Shown here: piece by piece, positions 34,688 through 41,753 of the stretch
Layout of the letters: each line of letters opens with the position of its first letter
Numbering within the stretch: position 1 is the first letter of the stretch
Source: a virus
DNA length: 56,931 bases
IMG/VR virus record: IMGVR_UViG_3300011114_000582
Span: 1 to 56,931 of that record
Strand: one strand, 5' to 3'
Position numbers and translations under genes: made by a program
Notes under the pieces: generated by a model
Databases searched by the model: none
Seen by the model: only the letters and a program-made list of their open reading frames with translations
Told to the model about the DNA's origin: nothing

Positions 34688-34969
34688 ATGGCTACTAAAA
34701 AGCAAGTCGAGACACCGGCAGAAGACGTGCTCGAAGAATTCAAAGAGATCGTATCCACGATGCCTATCCCTCCAGTTTCACAGGACGAGAGCGACGAAGA
34801 GCGTCGGGTTCGCAATATCAACACGTCTTTTGACGCGAATGTTCACTATCTGCGCACTCTACGCGACGCCTACCACGACAGTGCGGTGCAAGAGATGTTT
34901 ACCACAGCGATCGCGCACACAGTCACGGCTCAAATGTGGGCAGTGCGTGCAGTGAAGTATCGCGGCTAA
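34688..34969 (+). CDS. Small helical early protein
   Basis: A 93-residue protein with a Lys-rich start (ATKKQVETPAEDVLEEFKEI) and a helical C-terminal half (DANVHYLRTLRDAYHDSAVQ, TTAIAHTVTAQMWAVRAVKY). Its stop overlaps the helicase ATG (TAATG), so the two are coupled. It may assist the UvrD-like helicase. No family recognised. Confidence 0.66.
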   Translation: MATKKQVETPAEDVLEEFKEIVSTMPIPPVSQDESDEERRVRNINTSFDANVHYLRTLRDAYHDSAVQEMFTTAIAHTVTAQMWAVRAVKYRG

Positions 34970-36384
34970 TGCAAGTTCACGCCATCTACGGACCCCCCGG
35001 GACTGGCAAGACCACGGAGCTGTTGCGGCGAGTGAAGGAGACTCGCGATTCAGGCATTCAAGCCGAACGAGTCGCTTTCGTCTCTTTCACCCGTGCGGCG
35101 GCATCCGAGGCACTCTCCCGGCTGGGTCTCAAGCGATCGGACAATGTGTCCACCATCCACGCGATGGCTTTTCGTCACATGGGCTTGCGGCAAACGCAAG
35201 TAGTGGACGCGATGAAGCTTCGCGAATTTTCAACAGTAATGGGGATACCGATTATTGGTAAATCCCCGGAAGACGATGAGGAGCGTGCCGATGGAGACTT
35301 CTACCTTGACCTACTCAATTACGCCCGGAACACCTTTTCCAATCCGGCAGAGGTGTACGACATCTCGGACCGGCCGGGTACTCGGGCCGAGTTTAATGCG
35401 TTCGTTCGGGCATACGCTGATTGGAAATCTACGTATGGCTATTACGACTTCACCGATATGCTTGAGCGTGCCGCCACTGGCGCGGTTCGAGCGGACGCCG
35501 AGGTTGTATTTGTCGACGAAGCTCAAGACCTATCACCTCTTCAGTGGGCTGTTATCGAGAAGCTCGTCAGACGTTCTCACGAAGTGCATATCGCAGGGGA
35601 CGACGATCAGGCGATTTATACGTGGGCCGGTGCGGATGTACACGGTATGGCACGATTCACACAAAAGCACAAGGGTGATAGCCATGTGCTCTCGTACTCG
35701 CATCGACTTCCTGCTTCAGTCCACGCACGATCTCAAGACCTCATCCGTCGAGTCGCATTCCGCGTGGATAAGGAGTTTAGTCCCAAAGCAGATTTGGGAT
35801 TGGTCCGATTACACGGGTCGATACACTCCGTGGACATCACGCATGGAGAAGATATACTTCTACTGGGACGGACGCATTCAGTCCTTCGGGAAGTTGAGCA
35901 ATCGCTCATCGAACGTCGGATTCCGTACACACGCGAATCGGGACGCCCTGGACTTTACCAGAATCGTTATGCCGCCGGTCTCCGAGCGTTCCGCAAGATG
36001 GGCCGAGGCGAGCGAATCACCGATGGGGAGCGAAACGCAATATTCACCATTTCCAGTGCTGAGACTCGCAGGCTTCTTGAAGCGGGCGACCTCGCCACTC
36101 TTGGTCGAACCCCATTTTACGTGGCCCTCCAAATCCCCGGCCGAGTCGTGGACTTTTACGCAGACGCTGACCTCGACACTGAGCCGACTATCCGACTCTC
36201 TACGATTCATGCGGCAAAAGGCCATGAAGCGGATCGAGTCATTCTTCTCACCGACATGACCACGCGGGTACAGCAGACCGCCGAGAAGTCACCGGACGAC
36301 GAGGTCCGAGTGTTCTACGTCGGAATGACTCGATCCAAGCGCGTACTAGATATAGTGGAGGGGTACAACGGCTACAAATTGTGA
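34969..36384 (+). CDS. UvrD/Rep-like superfamily 1 helicase
   Basis: A 471-residue SF1 helicase. The ATG at 34969 is chosen because it overlaps the upstream stop and puts the P-loop (YGPPGTGKT, residues 7-15) at the N-terminus. Other motifs: FVSFTRAAASEAL (Ia), STIHAMAFR, DEAQDLSP (183-190, motif II), GDDDQAIYTWAGA (motif III), LSYSHRLP (IV), STIHAAKGHEADRVIL (V), and FYVGMTRSKRVL (VI). It is about two-thirds the length of UvrD and lacks long 1B/2B insertions, like T4 Dda-type enzymes. It likely removes obstacles during replication or repair. A strong promoter begins right after its stop. Confidence 0.9.
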   Translation: MQVHAIYGPPGTGKTTELLRRVKETRDSGIQAERVAFVSFTRAAASEALSRLGLKRSDNVSTIHAMAFRHMGLRQTQVVDAMKLREFSTVMGIPIIGKSPEDDEERADGDFYLDLLNYARNTFSNPAEVYDISDRPGTRAEFNAFVRAYADWKSTYGYYDFTDMLERAATGAVRADAEVVFVDEAQDLSPLQWAVIEKLVRRSHEVHIAGDDDQAIYTWAGADVHGMARFTQKHKGDSHVLSYSHRLPASVHARSQDLIRRVAFRVDKEFSPKADLGLVRLHGSIHSVDITHGEDILLLGRTHSVLREVEQSLIERRIPYTRESGRPGLYQNRYAAGLRAFRKMGRGERITDGERNAIFTISSAETRRLLEAGDLATLGRTPFYVALQIPGRVVDFYADADLDTEPTIRLSTIHAAKGHEADRVILLTDMTTRVQQTAEKSPDDEVRVFYVGMTRSKRVLDIVEGYNGYKL

Positions 36385-36387
36385 TAG

Positions 36388-36416
36388 TTGACAGACAGTA
36401 TCGTGGGTGGTATAAT
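36388..36416 (+). promoter_or_regulatory. Strong promoter of the polymerase/base-Z operon
   Basis: TTGACA (36388-36393), 17 bases, TATAAT (36411-36416), extended -10 TGG. Both hexamers match consensus. The leader has CAGATAGAGGACA before ATG 36454. It drives the SSB-tailed protein, polymerase, PurZ, MazZ and DatZ. Confidence 0.9.
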
Positions 36417-36453
36417 AGCCACTTCAGTAACCAACAGATAGAGGACATTCAAG

Positions 36454-36717
36454 ATGGCGTACGACAACACTAATTCGGGCATGATGGCTCGAAATGAGAA
36501 TCGCAAGACCGACAAGCACCCGGAATTCTCCGGCTCGATCAACGTAGAGGGTGTGGATTATTGGCTCTCGGCGTGGGTAAACGAGGGCAAGCCCGGCGGG
36601 AAGCTCGAAGGCAAGAAATACTTCTCCATTAAGCTGTCGCGCAAAGAAGGCGGTTCTGCCGCTACTGGCCGTCCAGCCAGCGACTCCAATTTCGTGTCTG
36701 ACGACATCCCGTTCTGA
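36454..36717 (+). CDS. Small protein with SSB-type acidic tail
   Basis: An 87-residue protein with KHPEFSGSINVEGVDYWLSA, WVNEGKPGGKLEGKKYFSIK and a low-complexity linker ending in SDDIPF. The DDIPF ending is the same as the tip of bacterial SSB (DDDIPF), which recruits many replication and repair enzymes. The GSI-VEG-YWLSAWVNEG pattern resembles a compact beta (OB-like) family of small phage and rhizobial proteins. It is coupled to the polymerase (TGATG). A ssDNA-binding or SSB-mimic role is plausible. The body is much shorter than a normal SSB. Confidence 0.72.
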   Translation: MAYDNTNSGMMARNENRKTDKHPEFSGSINVEGVDYWLSAWVNEGKPGGKLEGKKYFSIKLSRKEGGSAATGRPASDSNFVSDDIPF

Positions 36718-38552
36718 TGACCGAATTCCCACGCATTGACCACGCTCCGGTGGTGGTCATCGACACCGAGACCACGGGGCTGAAGTGGTGGGCCGACAAG
36801 CTGTTCGGCATTTCCATCGCGCTCCCCGGGTTCTCGGGGTACTGGGACGTCCGGTCCGATCCTTACGTGATCACGTGGCTCAACGACCTAATCGCCGAGA
36901 AACGTGTCGATCTGTGGGTCGGCCATAACCTCAAATTCGACCTCCACTTCCTGCGGGAAGCTGGTGTGGCGATTCCGCTGGACCGAATCGACTGCACGAT
37001 GACCCGTGCCGCCCTGATCTCGGAGCACGAACCCACGTACGCACTCGACTTCCTCGCCCGCAAATACTGCGGGATGAAGAAGGACGACGAGATCTACGAG
37101 GAGATGTCGCGCATCTTCGGTGGCCGCCCGACTCGCAACGCGCAGATGCCGAACATTTCACGCGCTCCGATCAGCATTGTGTCCAAGTACGCGATCCAAG
37201 ACGCCGTGGTGACGCTGGCACTGTACAACTGGCAAGAGGAGCAGATGCGGACGCAGAATCTCGCGCAGGTTCACAAGCTCGAGCGCGACCTAATGCCCGT
37301 GATTATGGATATGGAAGAGCAGGGTGTGCGGGTGGACGTTGGGCTGGCTGAGAAGGCCGTCCGTGACCTCACCGTGCGCGTTGACAATATGCAGAGGGAT
37401 CTGAATAGCTTGGCCGGTTTCGAGGTCAACCCGAACCCTTCCGGATCGATCGCCGATCTGTTCAAGCCCAAGCTCGGGGACGATAATGAGTGGTATCTCA
37501 TCGACGGCACGAAAGCGGACAAGACCGACGGCGGCAAGGCCTCGATCAACGCCGACTGCTTGCGACGCATGAAGCACCCCGCCGCGAAGATGATTCTCGA
37601 CTTGCGCAAAATGCTCAAGACTCGCGACACTTTCCTTTCGGGCCACATTCTCGGACATGAACACGATGGCATCATTCATTGCAACTATAACCAGACTAAG
37701 AATGACAGTGAAGCGGGTACAGGCACTGGACGGCTCAGTGTTACAAATCCGGCTCTACAACAAATACCTTCGCGGGACACTGCTATTAAGGCGTTGGTCC
37801 GGCCGATTTTCAAGTCGGATTTTGGAGCTAAATGGCTGGGTCTGGACTGGTCCCAATTCGAGTTTCGGGTCGCTAACCATTACGGTCAAGTTCCCGCGAT
37901 CTTGGAGGCGTACAAGGCGAACCCGCAACTAGACTTCCACCAATTGGTGTCGGACATGACCGGGATCCCCCGCAACGCCCAGTACGCCGGTGGCCCGTCC
38001 TCCAAGGCGATTAACCTCGGACTCGCGTTTAACATGGGATCCGGCCGACTGGCACAGGAGTGCGGATTGCCCTACACCGAGGAGGTGGGACCCAGTGGCA
38101 ACGTGTTCCTGAAGGCGGGACCCGAGGCGATGGCACTGTTCGAGAAGTACCACGCCGCGAACCCCGGGATGCGCAACACCGCGCAGAAGGCGAGTAACAT
38201 CGCGAAGGAGCGTGGCTCAGTGCACTCGGTGATGGGACGCCGCTTGCGCTTTCCCGGTGGACAATTCGTGCACAAGGCGTCGGGGCTGATCTACCAAGCC
38301 ACCAGCGCGGACTGCATGAAGCAAAAGCTCATCGAACTGCACAAGTACTTAACCGCCGAAGGCTGTGGGCGACTACTGCTGACGGTACACGACGAGGTGG
38401 GTATATCGCTCGATAATGACTCACTCGACAAAGCGCATGAGGTAGCACGAATCTACACGACCTTTGATGGTGTAGAATGCCCCATTCATCTACGTGTTCC
38501 AATCACGTGCGACTGGGGTGTAGGCGAAGACTGGTACGAAGCGAAAGGATAG
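36717..38552 (+). CDS. Family A DNA polymerase, candidate DpoZ
   Basis: A 611-residue polymerase. The 3'-5' exonuclease domain has DTETTGL (Asp16, Glu18), GHNLKFDLHFL and KYAIQDAVVTLAL. The polymerase has GTGRLSVTNPALQQIP, motif A LDWSQFEFRV (Asp377), O-helix SSKAINLGLAFNMG (Lys430, Leu434, Phe438) and motif C TVHDEVG (His558, Asp559, Glu560). Leu434 matches E. coli Phe762 and Phe438 matches Tyr766; the equivalent of Arg754 seems absent. It is followed at once by purZ, mazZ and datZ, so it is a candidate DpoZ that prefers 2-aminoadenine. No 5'-3' exonuclease domain is present. Confidence 0.9.
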   Translation: MTEFPRIDHAPVVVIDTETTGLKWWADKLFGISIALPGFSGYWDVRSDPYVITWLNDLIAEKRVDLWVGHNLKFDLHFLREAGVAIPLDRIDCTMTRAALISEHEPTYALDFLARKYCGMKKDDEIYEEMSRIFGGRPTRNAQMPNISRAPISIVSKYAIQDAVVTLALYNWQEEQMRTQNLAQVHKLERDLMPVIMDMEEQGVRVDVGLAEKAVRDLTVRVDNMQRDLNSLAGFEVNPNPSGSIADLFKPKLGDDNEWYLIDGTKADKTDGGKASINADCLRRMKHPAAKMILDLRKMLKTRDTFLSGHILGHEHDGIIHCNYNQTKNDSEAGTGTGRLSVTNPALQQIPSRDTAIKALVRPIFKSDFGAKWLGLDWSQFEFRVANHYGQVPAILEAYKANPQLDFHQLVSDMTGIPRNAQYAGGPSSKAINLGLAFNMGSGRLAQECGLPYTEEVGPSGNVFLKAGPEAMALFEKYHAANPGMRNTAQKASNIAKERGSVHSVMGRRLRFPGGQFVHKASGLIYQATSADCMKQKLIELHKYLTAEGCGRLLLTVHDEVGISLDNDSLDKAHEVARIYTTFDGVECPIHLRVPITCDWGVGEDWYEAKG

Positions 38553-38557
38553 AGGTA

Positions 38558-39685
38558 ATGGACAATATTAGAATCGTAGTCGATCTGCAATACGGGAGCA
38601 CCGGCAAGGGGCTGATCGTGGGCAAGATCGCGGAGGACGTGGCACCCGACACGGTGATCACCGCGTGGGCACCCAATGCGGGGCACACGTACATCGCCAA
38701 AGACGGACGCAAGTTCATCCACACACACCTTGCCAATGGCATCGTGTCGCCCGGTCTCCGTCGAGTGCTACTCGGCCCCGGCTCGTTGATTAACCCTCAG
38801 CAACTGCTGGCCGAGATCGCCGCGTGCTCCGATTTACTCGAGGACGTGCAGATTCTCATCCACCCGCACGCCGCCGTAGTGACAGACCGTCACATCGAGG
38901 AGGAAGCCGGGCCGATGACCAAGATCGGTTCGACTAAAAAAGGCGTGGGTGCCGCAATGTGCCAGCGCATTCGACGCGATCCGGATGACCTGAATATCGC
39001 CGCCGATTGTGAGGAACTGTCGAAATATGTGGTCACTGTAGCCGCCTATCGCACCGCACTGCGCGACGCCAAAACCGTGCTGGTCGAAGGCGCACAGGGC
39101 TACGGGCTGTCGATGTACCACGGCTTTTACCCCTACACTACCTCGCGCGACGTGAGCCTGTGGCAGATCCTTGCCGATTGCGGTATCCCGTACGACTTGC
39201 TCCCACATATCATGGGCGAGCTGGCGATCAACGTGGTCGGCACGTGCCGTACCTACCCAATCCGAGTGGCGAACCGATTCGACACGCACGGCACACAAGT
39301 CGGGTACTCCGGCCCGTGCTACGGCGACCAAATCGAGATCTCGTTCGAGGAGATCGGGCAGAAGACCGAGCTGACCACTGTCACCAAGCTCCCACGCCGC
39401 ATCTTTACGTTTAGCCGCCAGCAGATCGCGGAGGCGATCGAGTACAATGGTGCTCGCGAGATCTTCCTGAACTTCGTTAATTACTGCCGGAGCGAAGAAG
39501 AGGTGCGCGACATCGTAGAATCAATCGAACGCACGCCGGAGACGGTGGTCAGGTGGATCGGACTGGGACCCGAGTACAAAGACGTGTATTCAATGCCACA
39601 GTACGGTGCCGAGGCGCGAATTGCGCGAATTCTTGAACTTTGGAGAGCTTATGCTACAGGTAGAATCAACAGTACACACGGATGA
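38558..39685 (+). CDS. purZ: PurZ, 2-aminoadenylosuccinate synthetase
   Basis: A 375-residue PurA-family enzyme. Start ATG 38558 follows GATAGAGGTA. The nucleotide-binding loop reads YGSTGKG (Gly13 to Gly18), where cellular PurA has GDEGKG; the catalytic Asp is Ser14, the hallmark of phage PurZ. NAGHT, KIGSTKKGVGAA, VEGAQGYGLSMYHG and CRTYPIRVANR support the family and its archaeal/phage branch. PurZ joins dGMP and aspartate to form the precursor that host PurB turns into dZMP (2-amino-dAMP). MazZ and DatZ genes follow. It overlaps mazZ by 35 bases. Confidence 0.9.
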   Translation: MDNIRIVVDLQYGSTGKGLIVGKIAEDVAPDTVITAWAPNAGHTYIAKDGRKFIHTHLANGIVSPGLRRVLLGPGSLINPQQLLAEIAACSDLLEDVQILIHPHAAVVTDRHIEEEAGPMTKIGSTKKGVGAAMCQRIRRDPDDLNIAADCEELSKYVVTVAAYRTALRDAKTVLVEGAQGYGLSMYHGFYPYTTSRDVSLWQILADCGIPYDLLPHIMGELAINVVGTCRTYPIRVANRFDTHGTQVGYSGPCYGDQIEISFEEIGQKTELTTVTKLPRRIFTFSRQQIAEAIEYNGAREIFLNFVNYCRSEEEVRDIVESIERTPETVVRWIGLGPEYKDVYSMPQYGAEARIARILELWRAYATGRINSTHG

Positions 39686-40154
39686 AGCCAATGAACTTCC
39701 ATGGGCGATTCATCCCGAACGGGCGGCAGAAATTGTCGATGCGCAAGGCGCAACCGTCGCGTCTTTCGAAGTCCGTCACCACTTGCGTGGTGTTATGGGG
39801 AACTGCGATAAAAATGCCGACCTTGCGGTCCGTGCGGTCAACGCGTATAAAAAGCGTGGTGGCGCAGATATCCGACAACTTCAGGATCGAATTACCAAGT
39901 GGGCTGACGCGAACTTTCCGGCGCGTACCACTGCGGACATCCTCCTCAAGCTCTACGAGGAGGTGGGCGAGTACGCTCGTAACCCAAAAGCCGCTCTCGA
40001 AATGGGTGACATCATGATCCTCTTGCTCGACGTCGCACACAAAAACGGTATAGACGTACATAGGGCAGTGGAGGAGAAGATGGACATCAACGAGACCCGC
40101 ACGTGGGCGGTGGATAGTCACACGAGGATCATGCGCCATGTCGAAACGGAATGA
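39651..40154 (+). CDS. mazZ: MazZ, MazG-like dGTP pyrophosphohydrolase, N-terminally extended
   Basis: A 167-residue protein. ATG 39651 follows TTGGAGAG. The C-terminal domain (about 75-150) has the MazG metal motif: LYEEVGEYA (Glu103, Glu104, Glu107) and ALEMGDIMILLLD (Glu117, Asp120). In base-Z phages MazZ converts dGTP to dGMP, the substrate of PurZ. Residues about 15-70 carry a separate module, AIHPERAAEIVDAQGATVAS and NADLAVRAVNAYKKRGG, known as a small domain of unknown function in many phages; here it seems fused to MazZ. The assignment rests on the motif and its place between purZ and datZ. Confidence 0.85.
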   Translation: MLQVESTVHTDEANELPWAIHPERAAEIVDAQGATVASFEVRHHLRGVMGNCDKNADLAVRAVNAYKKRGGADIRQLQDRITKWADANFPARTTADILLKLYEEVGEYARNPKAALEMGDIMILLLDVAHKNGIDVHRAVEEKMDINETRTWAVDSHTRIMRHVETE

Positions 40155-40353
40155 CGAATTTAACAAGTGGTACGAGCAGACCTTCGGTGGTGTGCTCGGG
40201 TCCGAGGACGACGAGAATCGGGAAGCGGTGAAGAAGATCTGGAATGGCGCACTGGAGCACATCGCTCGCCGGTACGAATTTCAGCTCTTCGACGAACTGT
40301 CGGGCGACCAGATTGCGGACCAGATCCGCCGACTGCAGGCGGTGAAATCATGA
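40138..40353 (+). CDS. Small protein in base-Z operon
   Basis: A 71-residue charged helical protein (SKRNDEFNKWYEQTFGGVLG, then AVKKIWNGALEHIARRYEFQ and ELSGDQIADQIRRLQAVKS). It overlaps mazZ by 17 bases and the next gene by 4, so it is co-translated. No family is recognised. Confidence 0.66.
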   Translation: MSKRNDEFNKWYEQTFGGVLGSEDDENREAVKKIWNGALEHIARRYEFQLFDELSGDQIADQIRRLQAVKS

Positions 40354-40646
40354 ACACTGAGCATATCGAACATATGTGGAAGGTGGCGAGCAATGATCCG
40401 AATCATGACACGAATTGGCATGACCCAGTTGTCGTAGCTTTCGCTAACTTGGTTGCAAAACACACACTTGCAAACATTGACCCAAGCAGTTTTATGTCAT
40501 GGCAAGAGGGGTACGAGGCAGGTAAGCAGACTGAGCGTGAGGCGTGTGCAAAGGTATGTGATGAATACGATGTAGCAGAGGATGTGAATTCCTGCGACAC
40601 GGCTGAAGGAATTGCCATTGCCATCCGAGCAAGGGGACAAGCATGA
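40350..40646 (+). CDS. Small protein with AIRARGQA ending
   Basis: A 98-residue protein. ATG 40350 overlaps the upstream stop. It contains DPVVVAFANLVAKHTLANID and YEAGKQTEREACAKVCDEYD, the latter a pattern common in short phage proteins of Burkholderiales. It ends IAIAIRARGQA, nearly as its neighbour does. The last 27 bases recur at the end of the next gene. Function unknown. Confidence 0.65.
   Translation: MNTEHIEHMWKVASNDPNHDTNWHDPVVVAFANLVAKHTLANIDPSSFMSWQEGYEAGKQTEREACAKVCDEYDVAEDVNSCDTAEGIAIAIRARGQA
40620..40646 (+). repeat. Gene-junction repeat, copy 1
   Basis: A 27-bp sequence starting GCCATCCGAGCAAGGGG encodes the end of one small gene and contains the ATG of the next. A copy with one difference lies at 40823-40849, also at a gene junction. 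Confidence 0.85.
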
Positions 40647-40849
40647 ACACACAACCCGAAGCCCTGAGGTTTGCAAATGCATTGGATGTAATGGCGCGTG
40701 GACTTATTGGAACGGCGAATCATATAGAAGCCGCTTCAGAACTGCGCCGCCTGTTTCAGTTGGCACACGATCAGCACACGGAGATTTATGGTTTGAAACT
40801 TGAAGTGGAAAACCTGCGCGCCGCCATCCGAGCAAGGGGGCAAGCATGA
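40643..40849 (+). CDS. Small helical protein with AIRARGQA ending
   Basis: A 68-residue protein (NTQPEALRFANALDVMARGL, then EAASELRRLFQLAHDQHTEI and LKLEVENLRAAIRARGQA). It looks helical, with a final leucine-rich segment that may form a coiled coil. It overlaps the previous gene by 4 bases and shares its C-terminal codons. Likely a member of a shuffled family of small phage genes; role unknown. Confidence 0.65.
   Translation: MNTQPEALRFANALDVMARGLIGTANHIEAASELRRLFQLAHDQHTEIYGLKLEVENLRAAIRARGQA
40823..40849 (+). repeat. Gene-junction repeat, copy 2
   Basis: Second copy of the 27-bp junction sequence (one mismatch to 40620-40646). The gene lying between the copies could be gained or lost by homologous recombination without disturbing flanking frames. 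Confidence 0.85.
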
Positions 40850-40941
40850 CTTGGCCCTTCCCACCCTTCCCGAATCCGAAGCACAAAGATGTGCGCAAGC
40901 CTAAATTTAACCCCGAGAATTACGAGGACGCACCCATATGA
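40846..40941 (+). CDS. Tiny proline/basic ORF before datZ
   Basis: A 31-residue ORF, TWPFPPFPNPKHKDVRKPKF in its first part. Its ATG lies in the junction repeat and its stop overlaps the DatZ start (ATGA), so translation could pass from the upstream gene to datZ through it. It may be a real micropeptide or a coupling element. Confidence 0.5.
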   Translation: MTWPFPPFPNPKHKDVRKPKFNPENYEDAPI

Positions 40942-41501
40942 GTTTAACAGTATACGAACAACTTCGCGCATGCCACGTTAGACGCTGGCACATCGTGCAG
41001 ACGTCGCGAGAGCAGACGCTGGCCGAGCATTCTTTCGCAGTCGCGGTGATAGCGGGGTCCCTTGCGGCGGCTATGCGCTGGAACGGACTCTTGCAGGAGT
41101 CGGGCAAGCTCAAGCTCTTGCAGTGGGCACTCGCGCACGACATCATCGAGGTGCGCACCGGGGATATGCCGACGCCGTTCAAGCGAGACCTAGAAGCCGT
41201 AGGGGGTAAGGGTATCGTGGAAAAGGCCGAGGACCGAGTGGACGCCGACACGATGGCCGCTTACCGTCAGGTGCGCGGGACCGAAGTCGAGACGATCGTC
41301 AAGCTCGCGGACCAGATCGAGGCGATCTTTTTCCTGCAGGACAACGGAGTCGGGGCACACGCCAAGCAAGTGCTCGATGGCCTTCGTGCGATCCTGTCCG
41401 ACATGGTGAACGAGGCCGAACGCCAGTTCCCCAAGCTGTCGCCCCGCGAGTCGGTGCGCCGCGTTTGCAACGATATAGGCATTACAGGGGGATGGTTATG
41501 A
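40938..41501 (+). CDS. datZ: DatZ, HD-domain dATP triphosphohydrolase
   Basis: A 187-residue HD-domain protein of the YfbR-related type. RRWHIVQTSREQTLAEHSF gives His31; WALAHDIIEVRTGDMPTP gives His67, Asp68 and Glu71; VKLADQIEAIFF gives Asp125. These are the metal-binding and catalytic residues. DatZ removes the triphosphate from dATP, clearing adenine from the pool so that the polymerase must use dZTP. It is encoded in the same operon as purZ and mazZ. The NrdR-like gene begins on its last bases. Confidence 0.88.
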   Translation: MSLTVYEQLRACHVRRWHIVQTSREQTLAEHSFAVAVIAGSLAAAMRWNGLLQESGKLKLLQWALAHDIIEVRTGDMPTPFKRDLEAVGGKGIVEKAEDRVDADTMAAYRQVRGTEVETIVKLADQIEAIFFLQDNGVGAHAKQVLDGLRAILSDMVNEAERQFPKLSPRESVRRVCNDIGITGGWL

Positions 41502-41740
41502 ACTGCATCAAGTGCGGCGAGGACACCCGAGTCACGACCACGTACCAAAACGCCAATGGCATCACCCGCCGTCGCCGGATTTGTAACCACTGCGAATTTC
41601 GCTTCACCACCCGCGAAAAGGCCGACGAGCGCGATATAGAGCGTGCCGAACTGCCCGAGCCGCCGAAGGACAAGAAAAAGAAGGGGGTTGACAACCTATC
41701 GCAGGTGTGGTATAATTCGTCCCCTACCAATAAACCATAG
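41498..41740 (+). CDS. NrdR-like zinc ribbon protein without ATP cone
   Basis: An 80-residue protein. ATG 41498 overlaps the DatZ stop. The N-terminus (MNCIKCGEDTRVTTTYQNAN then RRRRICNHCEFRFTTREKA) matches the zinc ribbon of NrdR: CxxC, RRRR, CxxC and RFTT. NrdR represses ribonucleotide reductase operons. The ATP-cone domain that senses dATP is absent here. A basic tail (PPKDKKKKG) follows, and the last codons overlap the next promoter. It might bind NrdR boxes or another DNA target. Given that DatZ depletes dATP, loss of a dATP sensor is notable. Confidence 0.72.
   Translation: MNCIKCGEDTRVTTTYQNANGITRRRRICNHCEFRFTTREKADERDIERAELPEPPKDKKKKGVDNLSQVWYNSSPTNKP
41688..41716 (+). promoter_or_regulatory. 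Strong promoter of the deacetylase gene
   Basis: TTGACA (41688-41693), 17 bases, TATAAT (41711-41716) with TGG extension. The spacer has CAGGTGTG, whose CAGGTG core is the reverse complement of the CACCTG found in sister promoters. The leader contains CATAGAGGACACC before ATG 41754. Confidence 0.9.
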
Positions 41741-41753
41741 AGGACACCACACG

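Noticed and set aside
35255-36259. Alternative + strand frame (334 codons) inside the UvrD-like helicase
   Set aside because: The helicase frame has all SF1 motifs in order; the other frame has no motif and no start signal.
38558-39685. Ordinary host-like adenylosuccinate synthetase (PurA)
   Set aside because: The catalytic GDEGKG motif is GSTGKG, and MazZ- and DatZ-type genes follow, so PurZ fits better.
36717-41501. Temperate lifestyle suggested by Leu at the 762-equivalent position of the polymerase
   Set aside because: No integrase, excisionase, repressor or partition gene was seen; the lifestyle link is only statistical in other studies.
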